Source: an uncultured Neglectibacter sp. (GTDB lineage Bacteria > Bacillota > Clostridia > Oscillospirales > Acutalibacteraceae). From it: 64,000 nt of DNA. Positions 17,543-25,045 of the stretch are shown one piece after another. Under the pieces are notes generated by a model, which saw nothing but the letters and a program-made list of their open reading frames with translations, had not been told where the DNA came from and did not search any database. Within the stretch, counting starts at the first letter, position 1. Each line of letters begins with the position of its first letter. The stretch covers positions 62,001 to 126,000 of the forward strand of contig CALFFN010000009.1 of assembly GCA_937958185.1 (NCBI GenBank), given 5' to 3'. The position numbers and the translations under genes are program-made.

Positions 17543-18634
17543 ATGATCGTTTTACCGGCTATTGATCTGCAGGGCGGCAGGTGCGTCCGGCTGTACCAGG
17601 GGGACTACAGCACCGCCGAGGTGGTAGCGCCAGACCCGGTCTCCACCGCCCGCTGGTTTCAGGAGCAGGGGGCGCACTGGATCCATATGGTGGACCTGGA
17701 CGGCGCCAAGGACGGCGAGCCGAAAAACGCCCAATTGATTTTTGACGTGCTTCAAAATACTGACGCTCACATCGAGGTGGGCGGAGGCATTCGCAATATG
17801 AAAACGGTGGACTACTACCTTTCCAGGGGCGTCAGCCGGGTGATTTTAGGCTCTGCCGCCCTGCGAGACCCCGGTTTTGTCCGGGAAGCGGTGAAAGCCT
17901 ACGGCAAAGAGATCGCCGTGGGCATTGACGCGCTGGACGGAAAGGCCGCCGCCGAGGGCTGGACGGAACAGAGCGAAATAGGCTATCTTGACCTCGCCCG
18001 CCGCATGGAGGAGCTGGGCGTCCACTACATCATTTTTACCGACATTTCCCACGACGGCATGATGAACGGACCCAACCTTGTCATGCTGGATAAGCTGAAC
18101 CAGGCGGTAAGCTGCAACATCATCGCCAGCGGCGGCGTCAGCAGCCTGCTGGACCTGGTCGCCCTGTACGATCTGGGGCTGTACGGCGCCATCGCCGGGC
18201 GTTCGGTCTATAACGGCGCGCTGGATCTGCGGGCTGCCCTCATTGCCTGCCACAAGATTTCCCAGAAGCGCCCGAAAACCGCCGCAGCCGTGGACGATGA
18301 GATCGACCGCTATTTCCAGAAATCCGACCTGCTTCCCACCATCATTCAGGACGATGACACGGAGGAAGTGCTGATGCTGGCGTACATGAACCGGGAGTCC
18401 ATGAAAAAGACCTTTGAGACCGGGGAAACCTGGTTCTACAGCCGCAGCCGGAAAACTCTGTGGCACAAGGGGGAGACCTCCGGGCACATTCAAAAAATCG
18501 TCAGCGCCTTTACCGACTGCGATGACGACACCCTGCTGCTCCGCGTCAAGCAGACCGGCGCGGCATGCCACACCGGGAACCACAGCTGCTTTTTCCGGCA
18601 GCTGACCACCGATTCGGAAAAGAAAGAGGGATAA
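17543..18634 (+). CDS. hisA/hisI: HisA-HisI fusion: ProFAR isomerase plus phosphoribosyl-AMP cyclohydrolase
   Basis: Residues 1-238 are a complete HisA TIM barrel: AIDLQGGRCVRLYQGDY with catalytic Asp8, VGGGIRN, the second Asp in VGIDALDG, FTDISHDGMMNGPN and ASGGVSSLLDL. After a short linker, residues 255-360 are HisI (PRA-cyclohydrolase): MLAYMNRESMKKTFETG, TWFYSRSRKTLWHKGETSGH, and the zinc-ligand region DCDDDTLLLRVKQTGAACHTG. The two activities act in the same pathway but not consecutively in time with HisE between. hisF, normally between hisA and hisI, is missing, as if its removal joined the neighbours. The frame is continuous with no frameshift. AGAGGAAAG precedes the ATG. Confidence 0.93.
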   Translation: MIVLPAIDLQGGRCVRLYQGDYSTAEVVAPDPVSTARWFQEQGAHWIHMVDLDGAKDGEPKNAQLIFDVLQNTDAHIEVGGGIRNMKTVDYYLSRGVSRVILGSAALRDPGFVREAVKAYGKEIAVGIDALDGKAAAEGWTEQSEIGYLDLARRMEELGVHYIIFTDISHDGMMNGPNLVMLDKLNQAVSCNIIASGGVSSLLDLVALYDLGLYGAIAGRSVYNGALDLRAALIACHKISQKRPKTAAAVDDEIDRYFQKSDLLPTIIQDDDTEEVLMLAYMNRESMKKTFETGETWFYSRSRKTLWHKGETSGHIQKIVSAFTDCDDDTLLLRVKQTGAACHTGNHSCFFRQLTTDSEKKEG

Positions 18635-18636
18635 CG

Positions 18637-18960
18637 ATGGATATTTTGCAGGAGCTGTATGAAACCGTCCTTTCGCGGAAAGCCGAAAAAGCGGAGGGCT
18701 CGTACACCTGCTACCTGTTTGAGCAGGGGCTGGATAAGATTTTGAAAAAATGCGGCGAGGAGTGCAGCGAGACGATCATTGCCGCCAAAAACGGAAAAAT
18801 GGAGGAAACCGTAGGGGAGATCAGCGACCTGCTGTACCACCTGACGGTGCTGATGGTCAACGAGGGTATCCCCTATGAGAAGGTGGAAGAGGAGCTTGCC
18901 CGCAGGCACCGGAAGCAGGGAAATTTGAAAACTTTTCACCAGACGGACAAAAACACATGA
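18637..18960 (+). CDS. hisE: Phosphoribosyl-ATP pyrophosphatase
   Basis: Hydrolyses PR-ATP to PR-AMP, the second step of histidine synthesis. The 107-residue all-helical MazG-like fold shows CGEECSETIIAAKN and EISDLLYHLTVLMV with the acidic Mg-binding residues. It starts 2 bases after the fused hisA-hisI stop, with AAAGAGGG 6 bases upstream; HisI and HisE are often fused in other bacteria, whereas here HisI is fused to HisA instead. Confidence 0.95.
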   Translation: MDILQELYETVLSRKAEKAEGSYTCYLFEQGLDKILKKCGEECSETIIAAKNGKMEETVGEISDLLYHLTVLMVNEGIPYEKVEEELARRHRKQGNLKTFHQTDKNT

Positions 18961-19520
18961 ACGAAAAAAGCTGCCCCTGGAACTGGCGGGAGAAGGTGCT
19001 GGATTTCCTGAAATCGGACAGCCGGGTGCTGGATTTATCCCCCGGGGACGGGACGTTCCTCCTGTCCCTTCGCCACCCCGGGGAGCTTTGCTGCACCCTT
19101 CCGCAGCCGGAAGACCCTCTGCCCTTCGAAGACAACAGCTTTGACATTGTGCTGAATAACGGCGGCAGGTACAGCTTGCCGGAGGTGCACCGCGTGTGCA
19201 AGCCCGGCGGTTTTTTCCTTGTCCAGCAGTTTGGCAGCGAGCATATGTTTTCGCTGCGCCGTCTCCTTTCCCTGAGCGTGCCGGAGCGGCGGGACTACAA
19301 TCTGGAAAACGAGCTGCCCAGGTTCCAAAATGCGGGCTTCCGCATCATGTATCGGAACCAAGCCTATCCCACCCTGCGCTTTTCCGATGTGGAAGAAGCG
19401 CTGGCGTATTTCCCGGGGAAGGAGGAAGCTCTCCGACCGGGGCTGGAAAAATATTTTGCTTCCCACGATTTTCTGGAAACAGAAGAGCACCGCTTCCTTA
19501 TTATCGGGAAGAAACGGTGA
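18957..19520 (+). CDS. SAM-dependent methyltransferase-like protein coupled to the his operon
   Basis: 187 residues of a class I (Rossmann) methyltransferase. Motif I is degenerate but recognisable (VLDLSPGDGTFLLSL, residues 22-36); a post-I acidic residue is not obvious; FEDNSFDIVLNNG is motif II/III-like and EVHRVCKPGGFFLVQQFG is motif IV/V. About 50 residues at the C-terminus are not like the common small methyltransferases. Substrate unknown. Its ATG overlaps the hisE stop by four bases (ATGA), so it is made with the histidine enzymes. Codon use is the same as its neighbours. It may be a chance rider at the operon end. Confidence 0.75.
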   Translation: MNEKSCPWNWREKVLDFLKSDSRVLDLSPGDGTFLLSLRHPGELCCTLPQPEDPLPFEDNSFDIVLNNGGRYSLPEVHRVCKPGGFFLVQQFGSEHMFSLRRLLSLSVPERRDYNLENELPRFQNAGFRIMYRNQAYPTLRFSDVEEALAYFPGKEEALRPGLEKYFASHDFLETEEHRFLIIGKKR

Positions 19521-19566
19521 CGGGAAATATTAGTTTACATAATTTTTTTGAAATGAGGGAAACACA

Positions 19567-20619
19567 ATGAAACAGGGGCGGAACCACTCTGTTGATATTT
19601 TGCGGCTCGTTGGGGCGTTTGCGGTGATCTGCCTGCACAATTTCAGCGCCAGCGGCGTGTGGGCAGCGGAGGATATCGTGGCGGTCACCCGATTTGCTGT
19701 GCCCCTGTTTTTCCTGTTTTCCGGCTATTTTGCCGCCCACTTTACCGTAAAGCGGAAGCTGCGGCAGATTTTGAAGATTTTCCTGCTGGGCGCGGCAGGA
19801 AACCTCCTTTACCTTGCCCGGGAGCTGCTGCCCATCAAGAACAGATATTTTTGGATCGGTCGGTTCCGGGAAATTTTCACACCCGCGGCGCGGAAAACCT
19901 TTCTTTTATGGAATGAATCGCCATTGTCCGGGCATTTGTGGTTCCTTTCCGCCCTGCTGTACGTGCTGCTTCTGGATTTGGTTTTTTCATTGCTGCTTTC
20001 CAAATGGAAGCACCGCCGCCCGGCGCTGTGGTGTGTGACGGGTCTCCTGCTGTTCGGCGGGCTGGTGCTGTACCATGTTCGCACCGCCGCCCCTTCTGCG
20101 GGGTTCCCCCTGTACTGCTACCGCAACTATCTGTTTTTTGGCTTGCCCTTCTTCCTTACAGGGAAGCTTTTGCGGGACAGCGACCGCTGGCACAAGCCCC
20201 TGCCGCTGCCCGCTTATCTGCTCGGGATCCCCGCGCTGTGCCTGACCGCCCTGCTGGAATACCATTTTACCGGGGCTTGGGAGCTGTATCTCAGCTCCAT
20301 TGGCATGACTTTGCTGCTTTCCCACCTTGCCGTGAACCACCCGCTGCAAAGCTGCCCTGCTCCGGCGGCGCTGGCGGCATGGCTGGGACAGCACACCAGC
20401 CTGCTGATCTACCTTTTGCACATTTTCTTTCTGGATTGGGTGCGGGGCGCGTATTACGCCCATTTTCCGTGGCAGTACGGCTTTGGGCTGTACCACTTCA
20501 TTCCCCTTGCCGTGTTCCTGCTCACCACCGCGGTCAGCGCCCTGCCGCCCCTGTGCCTGCTGGCGGTCAGAAAGCTGGCAGCCCGGAAAAAGGGCGCGCC
20601 GAAACCTGGCGCCGAATAA
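19567..20619 (+). CDS. Membrane acyltransferase (acyltransferase 3 family)
   Basis: 350-residue polytopic protein with about ten membrane helices. The N-terminus carries the family pattern: basic residues, HSVDILRLVGAFAVICLHNF, with the conserved Arg and His that define the OafA/acyltransferase-3 group. Such enzymes O-acetylate or O-acylate extracellular polysaccharides or lipids from cytosolic acyl-CoA. GAGGGAAA precedes the ATG. It converges on the GT4-CsaB gene and shares a terminator with it, so a role in decorating the same surface polymer is possible but unproven. Confidence 0.85.
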   Translation: MKQGRNHSVDILRLVGAFAVICLHNFSASGVWAAEDIVAVTRFAVPLFFLFSGYFAAHFTVKRKLRQILKIFLLGAAGNLLYLARELLPIKNRYFWIGRFREIFTPAARKTFLLWNESPLSGHLWFLSALLYVLLLDLVFSLLLSKWKHRRPALWCVTGLLLFGGLVLYHVRTAAPSAGFPLYCYRNYLFFGLPFFLTGKLLRDSDRWHKPLPLPAYLLGIPALCLTALLEYHFTGAWELYLSSIGMTLLLSHLAVNHPLQSCPAPAALAAWLGQHTSLLIYLLHIFFLDWVRGAYYAHFPWQYGFGLYHFIPLAVFLLTTAVSALPPLCLLAVRKLAARKKGAPKPGAE

Positions 20620-20626
20620 GCATAAG

Positions 20627-20664
20627 AAAACGGCAGAGCGTCCTTTTTGGGCGTTCTGCCGTTT
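20627..20664. terminator. Bidirectional terminator between acyltransferase and GT4-CsaB genes
   Basis: Stem AAAACGGCAGAGCG (from 20627) with CGTTCTGCCGTTT (20652-20664), one G-U pair, A-rich on one side and T-rich on the other. It lies between two convergent genes. Confidence 0.75.
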
Positions 20665-20683
20665 ATCGTTGCGATAAAATATG

Positions 20684-22918
20684 TCAGTCCTGCTTCAGCA
20701 GCTTCCTGACAGCCTCGCTGTTGCGTTTTTCCACTGCCAGCAGGCGCTCCGCGTGCTGCCGCAGGGTCTCCCGGTCGGGGATCTGTGCCACCGCCCTGTC
20801 AAGGTCGGCGATCAGCTTTTCCGCGGTCACTTCTTTAAGGTCCAGACAGGTGCCGTAGCCCAGATAGCGCAGGAAAGAGCCGATCTTCGGGTCGTAGGAA
20901 ACGCCCACCAGCGGTACGCCGCTGAGCGAGGACAGGATCAGCCCGTGCAGCCGCATGGAAACCACCACGTCCATATAGGACAGGGCGGAGATGAGCATTT
21001 CCGGCTCGGTGCTGTCGTCCAGAATATGATAGGGGCAGTCCAAATGCTCAATGACCTGCATGGCGGCAGTGGTGTCGTGGTACACGTTCAGGGAGAGGAA
21101 CACCGGGGTCAGGTCATAGAGGTCGTAGGCGTATTGGGCGCATTTTGCAAAATCCTCAGCTTTTTCCGCAAAGCCGTACCAGGTGCGCAGCATGAAGCAG
21201 AGATATTTTTTCCCGGGGGTCAGCCCGTGATTTTTCAAATAGATTTCCGTGTCCGCCGGAGAGCAGCGTTCCAGCGCCAGCGCCGGGTCGGAGCTTAGCA
21301 GCACCTCCGGCTTCTGCACGCCGAAGCTTTCCAGCTCCTTCATGGAATCCTGCTCCCGCAGGGTGATGATGTCCGCCGAGCGTTCCAGCACCTTTTTCAC
21401 CATGCGGATATCCCGCTTCCCCGTGACGGGACCAATGCCGCAGCCGTACATATCCACCTTGTTGCCCAGCAGCTTTGCCGCCCGCAGGGTAAAGAGGTAG
21501 TACCATAGGCTGCGGTGGCTGGTGGCGTTTTGGATCAATGTGCCGCCGCCGTTGATATACAGGGTGGATTTCCGCATGGCAAGCAGCATTTTCGGCACGT
21601 TCAGGGTATAGATGGAATCCACCCGGTAGCGCTTTTTAATGCTCAGGGTGTTCTTTGCCAGCACCGTGATGGGCACGTGCCTGTCCAGCTTCTGCACGGA
21701 CTGGATAATGGACTTCAAAATGGCGTCGTCCCCGGCGTTTCCGTGCCCGTACGCGCCGCAGATGATGACCCCGTCCCGCTTGCCCTGGCGGTTCCGTTTC
21801 CGTTCCTCCCGCTCTAAAACGCTCCGATAGATCTCCAGCTGGTGCTCCACCATGCGGTCGATGGAAAATTCGGTGGAAGCCTTCTGGTACAGCAGCTCGC
21901 CCATTTCATTCCGCAGAGCTTCGTCGTTTGCCAGCGTGACCAAATGCTCTGCCAGCTGGTGTTCGTCCCCCGGGGTGAAGATCAAGCCGTTTTTGCCGTC
22001 GTCTATCAGTACGGGTACGCCGCCCACCCGGGAAGCAATGGTCGCCCGGTGCATTCTGGCGCCCTCGGTCAGCGCGTAGGGGAAGGTCTCGGAAAGAGAG
22101 GTCAAAAGGTTGATGTCGATGGCGTTGTAGAAGGAATTCATGTCCTTGACCCACCCGGCAAAGCACACCCGGTCGGCGATCCCCAAAGACTTTGCCAGAT
22201 TCTGCAGCGCTTCTAAATCCTCGCCGTCCCCGGCAGCCACCAGCCGCAGGTGGGGATTTTTTTCTATCGCCAGCTTCATGGCTTTCAGCAGGGTGGGATA
22301 ATCCTTCACCGGGTTCAGCCGGGCGGCAATGCCTGCCACCACGTCGCCGGCCTGGCAGTCCACCCCCAGCGAGCGCAGGTATTCCTCCCTTGGCACGGTG
22401 GTGATGGGAGTTTTGAAGTCGATGCCGTTATAGATGGTGTAAATGCGCTCGGCGGGAAAATCCCGCTCGATGAGAATGTCTGTCATGGGGTCGGACACGC
22501 CAATGTAATAATTGACCCGCCGCAGCGCCAGCATATTGGTGGTGCCGTAGGAAAGCCGCGCCACCGGGCGCCCCAGATAATCCAGCCGATAGTCGCTGTG
22601 CACCGTGGTGATCACCGGCGCGTGAAGGTGCTTCTTGATGAGATTTCCCATCAGGTTGCCCCTTGCGCCGTGACAGTGAATGATGTCTATTTTCCCGCTG
22701 CCGATCAGCTTTTTCAGCTCCCGCAGCCCCACCACGGGATTGCCGGATTCTATCACGTCGATGGGAATGCCCATACGTTCCGCGTCCTCGGAAAATTCGC
22801 CCCGCCGGAAGCAGACCAGCTTTGCGTCGATAGAGTGGTTCAGTTCCCGCAGCAGATTCAGCACGTGGGTCTTCGCCCCGCCGGAATCTCCGCCGCCAAT
22901 CAAATGAAGTACCTTCAT
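20684..22918 (-). CDS. csaB: GT4 glycosyltransferase fused to CsaB-type polysaccharide pyruvyl transferase
   Basis: A 744-residue two-domain protein. Residues 1-370 are a GT-B fold family 4 glycosyltransferase: MKVLHLIGGGDSGGAKTHV, IIHCHGARGN, NGIDF, VAGIAARLNPVKDYPTLLKA and the LTSLSETFPYALTEGARM donor-site helix with Glu. Residues 383-744 are a polysaccharide pyruvyl transferase of CsaB type (GAYGHGNAGDDAIL, INGGGTLIQN, SMRLHGLILSSLSGVPLVGVSYDPK). CsaB transfers pyruvate from PEP to the ManNAc-type residue of the secondary wall polymer that SLH domains bind. The start chosen is MKVLHL with GGGG just upstream; the frame extends further but without homology. Both domains look intact. Two SLH proteins are in this window. 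Confidence 0.9.
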   Translation of the reverse strand: MKVLHLIGGGDSGGAKTHVLNLLRELNHSIDAKLVCFRRGEFSEDAERMGIPIDVIESGNPVVGLRELKKLIGSGKIDIIHCHGARGNLMGNLIKKHLHAPVITTVHSDYRLDYLGRPVARLSYGTTNMLALRRVNYYIGVSDPMTDILIERDFPAERIYTIYNGIDFKTPITTVPREEYLRSLGVDCQAGDVVAGIAARLNPVKDYPTLLKAMKLAIEKNPHLRLVAAGDGEDLEALQNLAKSLGIADRVCFAGWVKDMNSFYNAIDINLLTSLSETFPYALTEGARMHRATIASRVGGVPVLIDDGKNGLIFTPGDEHQLAEHLVTLANDEALRNEMGELLYQKASTEFSIDRMVEHQLEIYRSVLEREERKRNRQGKRDGVIICGAYGHGNAGDDAILKSIIQSVQKLDRHVPITVLAKNTLSIKKRYRVDSIYTLNVPKMLLAMRKSTLYINGGGTLIQNATSHRSLWYYLFTLRAAKLLGNKVDMYGCGIGPVTGKRDIRMVKKVLERSADIITLREQDSMKELESFGVQKPEVLLSSDPALALERCSPADTEIYLKNHGLTPGKKYLCFMLRTWYGFAEKAEDFAKCAQYAYDLYDLTPVFLSLNVYHDTTAAMQVIEHLDCPYHILDDSTEPEMLISALSYMDVVVSMRLHGLILSSLSGVPLVGVSYDPKIGSFLRYLGYGTCLDLKEVTAEKLIADLDRAVAQIPDRETLRQHAERLLAVEKRNSEAVRKLLKQD

Positions 22919-22965
22919 AAAATCCCCAAACACTTTCCTGAATACTTTGGTTCCCGTTTCACTTA

Positions 22966-22993
22966 TTATATCCGTTCTTTCCGGCTGGGTCAA
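22966..22993 (-). promoter_or_regulatory. csaB: Promoter of the GT4-CsaB gene
   Basis: On the minus strand TTGACC (22988-22993), 16-base spacer, TATAAT (22966-22971), about 48 bases before the start codon. Confidence 0.75.
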
Positions 22994-23026
22994 GGAAAGA
23001 GAGGCTTTCCAGAAAAAAGATTGGGC

Positions 23027-23055
23027 TTGACAAAGAAAATGATATGCGCAACAAT
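23027..23055 (+). promoter_or_regulatory. Promoter of the methyltransferase at 23097
   Basis: TTGACA (23027-23032), 17 bases, AACAAT (23050-23055). The -35 is perfect and the -10 is weak. It is back to back with the csaB promoter. Confidence 0.5.
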
Positions 23056-23096
23056 GGATCATGGCAGTTTAACAGCAGAAAATGAGGATAAAATTT

Positions 23097-23777
23097 ATGG
23101 AACAGAAACTGGAAGAGATGGGGGCGTTTTTTGACGCCCGCAGTGAAGATTACGACGTGGTGCACCCAGGGCACATTGGCGGCTTGGAAAGCAAGCGCGT
23201 CCCGGCACGGTATCTGCCGGAGCAATGCGCCACCCTGCTTGATCTGGGCATCGGCACCGGGCTGGAGCTGGAAAGCATTTTCGCGCGGTTCCCGAACCTC
23301 ACCGTGACAGGCGTTGACTTATCCGGGGAGATGCTCCGGCTGCTGCGGAAAAAGTATCCCGGCAAGGCACTGGACCTGCACCAGATGAGCTATTTTGATT
23401 ACGACATGGGGGAGGGGCGCTTCGACGCCGCCCTCACCGTGATGACCCTGCACCACTATACCCACGAGGTGAAAACAGACCTGTACCGCCGTATCCTGAA
23501 AGCCCTCAAGCCCGGCGGCGTCTATATCGAAAGCGATTATATGATCCCAGAGGGCGCGACGGAGGACCCCCAGGCAACGGAGGATTTCTTCTTCGCCGAG
23601 TATGAGCGCTTAAAGCGGGAGCAGGGCTTGGAGCAGGGAAAGGAATACCATTACGACACGCCCTGTACCGTGGAGAACCAGAAGAAAATGCTCCGAAACG
23701 CCGGGTTTTCCCAGGTGGAGCAGGTCTGGCAGGAGGATTCCACCGTGGTGCTGGTGGCAAGAAAGCCGGAAAACTGA
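23097..23777 (+). CDS. Class I SAM-dependent methyltransferase
   Basis: 226 residues with a well-formed motif I (LLDLGIGTGLELESIF, residues 47-62), motif II acidic residue in TVTGVDLSGEML, and ALTVMTLHHYTHE plus ALKPGGVYIESDYM. The SmtA/UbiE-like type with substrate unknown. GAGGAT lies 7 bases before the ATG at 23097; an ATG at 23082 is in frame but lacks a site. It stands alone between the divergent csaB gene and the L21 promoter. Confidence 0.85.
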   Translation: MEQKLEEMGAFFDARSEDYDVVHPGHIGGLESKRVPARYLPEQCATLLDLGIGTGLELESIFARFPNLTVTGVDLSGEMLRLLRKKYPGKALDLHQMSYFDYDMGEGRFDAALTVMTLHHYTHEVKTDLYRRILKALKPGGVYIESDYMIPEGATEDPQATEDFFFAEYERLKREQGLEQGKEYHYDTPCTVENQKKMLRNAGFSQVEQVWQEDSTVVLVARKPEN

Positions 23778-23785
23778 AATTTTTC

Positions 23786-23815
23786 TTGACTTTCCTCCCG
23801 CCCCTGTGCTATAGT
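23786..23815 (+). promoter_or_regulatory. Extended -10 promoter for rplU-prp-rpmA
   Basis: TTGACT (23786-23791), 18-base spacer, TGC then TATAGT (23810-23815). Confidence 0.75.
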
Positions 23816-23821
23816 ATACAA

Positions 23822-23947
23822 GCCGCATATGGCAGGTTGCGGGGCAGTATGCCCATTTTGCAGAAAGCAGGCGGGGTTTTCGGGAGATTTCCCGGAGGGT
23901 CCGCTTCACCTGAGCGTAGCGAGACTAAAGAAAAGGCAGGAAAAGAA
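23822..23947 (+). ncRNA. Probable ribosomal protein L21 leader RNA
   Basis: About 125 bases of untranslated leader between the promoter and rplU. Firmicutes carry a structured L21 leader at this exact place, thought to be an autoregulatory site. GC-rich complementary blocks are visible (for instance GGGAGATTTCCC at 23881-23892 forms a small hairpin, and GAGCGTAGCGAGAC). I could not fold it, so identity rests on position and length. Confidence 0.45.
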
Positions 23948-24256
23948 ATGTTTGCAGTCATTGAAACAGGCGGAAAGCAGTACAAGGTTCAGTTTAACGA
24001 CGAAATTTACGTGGAAAAGCTGAACGCCGCCGACGATGAGACCGTGGAGTTCCCGGTGGTCGCTCTCTTCGACGAGGGGGAGACCAAGGTGGGCGACCCT
24101 TATGTAAAGGGCGCGACCGTTACCGGCAAGGTAGTGAAGTCCGGCAAGGGCAAGAAGATCACCGTGTTTACCTACAAGCCCAAGAAAAATTCCAAGCGCA
24201 AGCTGGGGCACCGTCAGCCCTACACCAAGGTGCGGATAGAAGCCATCAAGGGCTGA
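23948..24256 (+). CDS. rplU: 50S ribosomal protein L21
   Basis: 102 residues beginning MFAVIETGGKQYKVQ and ending with the basic HRQPYTKVRIEAIKG, a typical L21 with the GKKITVFTYKPKKNSKRKLGHRQ rRNA-binding tail. Large-subunit protein that contacts 23S rRNA near L20. The frame is open further upstream, through the leader, but the ATG at 23948 gives the family start. prp begins 4 bases after the stop. Confidence 0.98.
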   Translation: MFAVIETGGKQYKVQFNDEIYVEKLNAADDETVEFPVVALFDEGETKVGDPYVKGATVTGKVVKSGKGKKITVFTYKPKKNSKRKLGHRQPYTKVRIEAIKG

Positions 24257-24260
24257 GCGC

Positions 24261-24584
24261 ATGATTCACACCGCCTTTCTCACGACGCCCTCCGGCGCTC
24301 TCATGGGCTTTTCCATGCAGGGGCATTCCGGCTACGGCGAGGAAAATACCGATATCGTCTGCGCGGCTGTTTCTTCCGCCGCCTACCTGACGGTGAACAC
24401 CGTCACCGACGTCCTCCACGTCACGCCCCTTTCTCTGCGGGTGGGCGATGGGGAAATGTTTTTCCGAATCGAGCAGAAGGACGAACCCGCCTGCCGGGAT
24501 TTACTGGCAGGGCTCAAGCTCCACCTGGTGCAGCTGGAAGAACAGTATTCCGGCTACCTGAAGGTGGAATATCTGGAAATTTGA
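24261..24584 (+). CDS. prp: Ribosomal-processing cysteine protease Prp
   Basis: 107-residue YsxB/Prp cysteine protease that removes the N-terminal extension of L27 in Firmicutes and related phyla. The catalytic pair is visible as His22 in MQGHSGYGE and Cys34 in TDIVCAAVSS, the same positions as in the characterised Staphylococcus aureus enzyme. The substrate gene rpmA follows 29 bases downstream and encodes the expected pro-sequence. Confidence 0.96.
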   Translation: MIHTAFLTTPSGALMGFSMQGHSGYGEENTDIVCAAVSSAAYLTVNTVTDVLHVTPLSLRVGDGEMFFRIEQKDEPACRDLLAGLKLHLVQLEEQYSGYLKVEYLEI

Positions 24585-24613
24585 TTCACATTTACTGAAA
24601 GGGAGAGATTTTC

Positions 24614-24898
24614 ATGCTGAAAGTAAATATCCAGCTTTTCGCTCACAAAAAAGGAATGGGCTCCACCAAGAACGGTCGTGATTCCGAGTCCAAGCGTCTG
24701 GGCGTAAAGCGTGCGGACGGTCAGTTCGTGCTGGCTGGCAATATCCTGGTCAAGCAGCGCGGCACCAAGATCCACCCCGGCACCAATGTGGGGCGCGGCT
24801 CTGACGATACCCTGTTCGCTCTGGTGGACGGTCACGTAAAGTTTGAGCGCATGGGCGCCGACCGCAAGAAGGTCAGCGTGTACGCCATCGAGCAGTAA
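24614..24898 (+). CDS. rpmA: 50S ribosomal protein L27 with Prp-cleaved N-terminal extension
   Basis: 94 residues. The first nine (MLKVNIQLF) are the pro-sequence cut by Prp; mature L27 would begin AHKKGMGSTKNGRDS, the tail that reaches the peptidyl transferase centre. The rest (LGVKRADGQFV, ILVKQRGTKIHPGTNVGRG) is standard. GGGAGAG precedes the ATG. Confidence 0.98.
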   Translation: MLKVNIQLFAHKKGMGSTKNGRDSESKRLGVKRADGQFVLAGNILVKQRGTKIHPGTNVGRGSDDTLFALVDGHVKFERMGADRKKVSVYAIEQ

Positions 24899-24986
24899 TT
24901 TTTCAAAAAATGGGGATACTTTAAGGAAACGCTGCCTATTGCGGCAGTTGTTCTCCCCGCTGTCCCGAAATAGAAAGCGAAACGAA

Positions 24987-25019
24987 AACTTCTTCGGGTC
25001 ATGCCTGAGGAAGTTTTTT
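24987..25019 (+). terminator. Terminator or attenuator between rpmA and obg
   Basis: AACTTCTTCGGG pairs with CCTGAGGAAGTT with G-U wobbles, followed by TTTTTC. obg starts about 27 bases further on, so some read-through is expected. Confidence 0.65.
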
Positions 25020-25045
25020 CTTTTGAGTAAAAAGGAAGTGACGCT

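Noticed and set aside
22919..23062. N-terminal extension of the GT4-CsaB frame
   Set aside because: The family start is MKVLHL at 22918, and the promoter lies inside the extension.
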